Source: Ruminococcus sp. CAG:488
GTDB lineage: Bacteria; Bacillota; Clostridia; Oscillospirales; Acutalibacteraceae
DNA length: 14,582 nucleotides
Direction: 5' to 3'
Assembly (NCBI GenBank): GCA_000434055.1
Contig: HF999629.1
Coordinates: 1-14,582, forward strand
Part shown: piece by piece, positions 14,079 through 14,582 of the stretch
Layout: each line of letters begins with the position of its first letter
Numbering within the stretch: the first letter of the stretch is position 1
Notes under the pieces: model-generated
What the model saw: only the letters and a program-made list of their open reading frames with translations
The model's database searches: none
Told to the model about the DNA's origin: nothing
Made by a program: the position numbers and the translations under genes

Positions 14079-14183
14079 GGTGGAAAACTCGGTGGAAAGT
14101 GTGGAAAATTTGACGCATTTTCAAGGCATTTGAGCCTGTTTTGTGGAAAATTCGTAAAGGTATCAGCCTTTACGTGTGGAAAA
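14079..14183. repeat. Cluster of five GTGGAAA boxes, three matching the relaxed DnaA-box consensus
   Basis: TGTGGAAAA occurs at 14100-14108, 14142-14150 and 14175-14183; its complement TTTTCCACA fits the relaxed DnaA-box consensus TTWTNCACA. GGTGGAAAA (14079) and GGTGGAAAG (14091) are near copies. All five are in the same direction. Hairpin arms CGTAAAGG/CCTTTACG (14153-14174) fill the gap between the last two boxes, and AGGC/GCCT lies before the fourth. AT-rich sequence (14184-14210) follows. DnaA binding is an inference. Confidence 0.55.
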
Positions 14184-14224
14184 CTTTATTTTTAAATAAT
14201 TATTATCACGATGATTTGCCGATG

Positions 14225-14248
14225 AATATTCAATGAATACTGAATATT
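14225..14248. repeat. AT-rich hairpin just after the dusB stop
   Basis: AATATTCA (14225-14232) and TGAATATT (14241-14248) form a perfect 8-base-pair inverted repeat, 1 base from the dusB stop. In the direction of dusB transcription no T-run follows, so it is at best a weak terminator or a 3' stabiliser. Confidence 0.35.
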
Positions 14249-14249
14249 T

Positions 14250-14582
14250 TTACTCCTGAGAAGTGATGACTCTTTCGGCAAGGGCTTTTAACTCGTCCAT
14301 GGTGGAAAGCTGTCCTATTTCTTGCCTGAAGGCCGCCGCACCGCGTATTCCTTTGATGTACCAAGCGGCGTGTTTGCGCGCTTCGCGCATGCCGATTCGC
14401 ACGCCTTTGTATTCGCAAAGAGTGCCGATATGGCGGAGCATGACGTCCATTTTTTCTTCGAGTGTCGGCTCTGTGAAATCAGCTTCTTTGTTAAGATATG
14501 CATTTATGCATTGAAATATCCACGGATTCCCCAATGCCCCTCTGCCGACCATCAGAAAATCGCAACCCGTCATGTCAAGCAT
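14250..14582 (-). CDS. dusB: tRNA-dihydrouridine synthase, DusB-type (partial, N-terminus off the right edge)
   Basis: The C-terminal 110 residues of an FMN-dependent enzyme that reduces specific uridines in tRNA to dihydrouridine. TGCDFLMVGRGALGNPWIF is the FMN phosphate-binding end of the TIM barrel. REARKHAAWYIKG and the following helices form the tRNA-binding helical domain. Full-length DusB is about 320-330 residues, so two thirds, including the catalytic Cys, lies beyond the window. The ATG at the very edge is an internal methionine, not a start. The gene ends at the TAA at 14250-14252, with 300 bases of non-coding sequence before the acpP promoter. Confidence 0.93.
   Translation of the reverse strand: MLDMTGCDFLMVGRGALGNPWIFQCINAYLNKEADFTEPTLEEKMDVMLRHIGTLCEYKGVRIGMREARKHAAWYIKGIRGAAAFRQEIGQLSTMDELKALAERVITSQE

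Noticed and set aside
14037..14183. CRISPR array from the repeated GTGGAAA boxes
   Set aside because: Repeat units are only about 9 bases with uneven gaps of 9-42 bases, and no cas genes are nearby.
1..14582. tRNA, rRNA, insertion sequence or phage genes
   Set aside because: No cloverleaf with CCA-type ends, rRNA segments, transposase or integrase motifs were recognised on either strand by eye; a tRNA scan would confirm.

Overview
The window reads as chromosomal DNA of an anaerobic Gram-positive bacterium of the class Clostridia, most likely an uncultured Oscillospirales/Ruminococcaceae-type gut organism. This is an inference from the T-box leader ahead of metG, the type III pantothenate kinase next to an ECF transporter S component, the short prolyl-tRNA synthetase without an editing domain, strong AGGAGG-type ribosome binding sites, near-consensus sigma-A promoters with 17-base spacers, and an oxygen-sensitive glycyl radical enzyme.

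Layout. (1) Positions 1-4266, minus strand: a three-gene operon, read as radical SAM activase, glycyl radical enzyme (GRE), then an FGGY sugar kinase that runs off the left edge. It has its own promoter at 4291-4319. (2) 4419-5867, plus strand: coaX (type III pantothenate kinase) and an ECF S component, probably the pantothenate importer PanT. (3) 5870-9119, plus strand: a promoter, a methionine T-box leader with antiterminator and terminator, a repeat-bearing spacer, metG, and a tatD-family hydrolase overlapping metG by one base, closed by a strong terminator. (4) 9264-10291, minus strand: a lipoprotein D-Ala-D-Ala carboxypeptidase with its own promoter. (5) 10350-12099, plus strand: a cytoplasmic protein with the E-x-C...C-C zinc-thiolate signature of GH127/DUF1680 beta-L-arabinofuranosidases. 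(6) 12119-13932, minus strand: acpP and proS, closed by a terminator shared with the convergent GH127-like gene. (7) 13933-14249: a 300-base non-coding stretch holding five phased TGTGGAAAA-type boxes (DnaA-box-like) interleaved with hairpins. (8) 14250-14582, minus strand: the 3' end of a dusB-type tRNA-dihydrouridine synthase.

How it fits together. Most of the window is housekeeping: coenzyme A supply, aminoacyl-tRNA synthesis, acyl carrier protein, cell-wall trimming and tRNA modification. The accessory part is the GRE operon. Its catalytic Cys-x-Glu places it with the dehydratase/lyase GREs rather than pyruvate formate-lyase, and the linked FGGY kinase suggests a substrate or product that is a sugar, polyol or deoxysugar. 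The glycyl-radical loop departs from the usual consensus at two positions and the activase lacks the ferredoxin insert usual for dehydratase-type partners, so this operon is the best candidate for an undescribed pathway. The box-and-hairpin array upstream of acpP is the second most interesting item, and the GH127-like protein the third.
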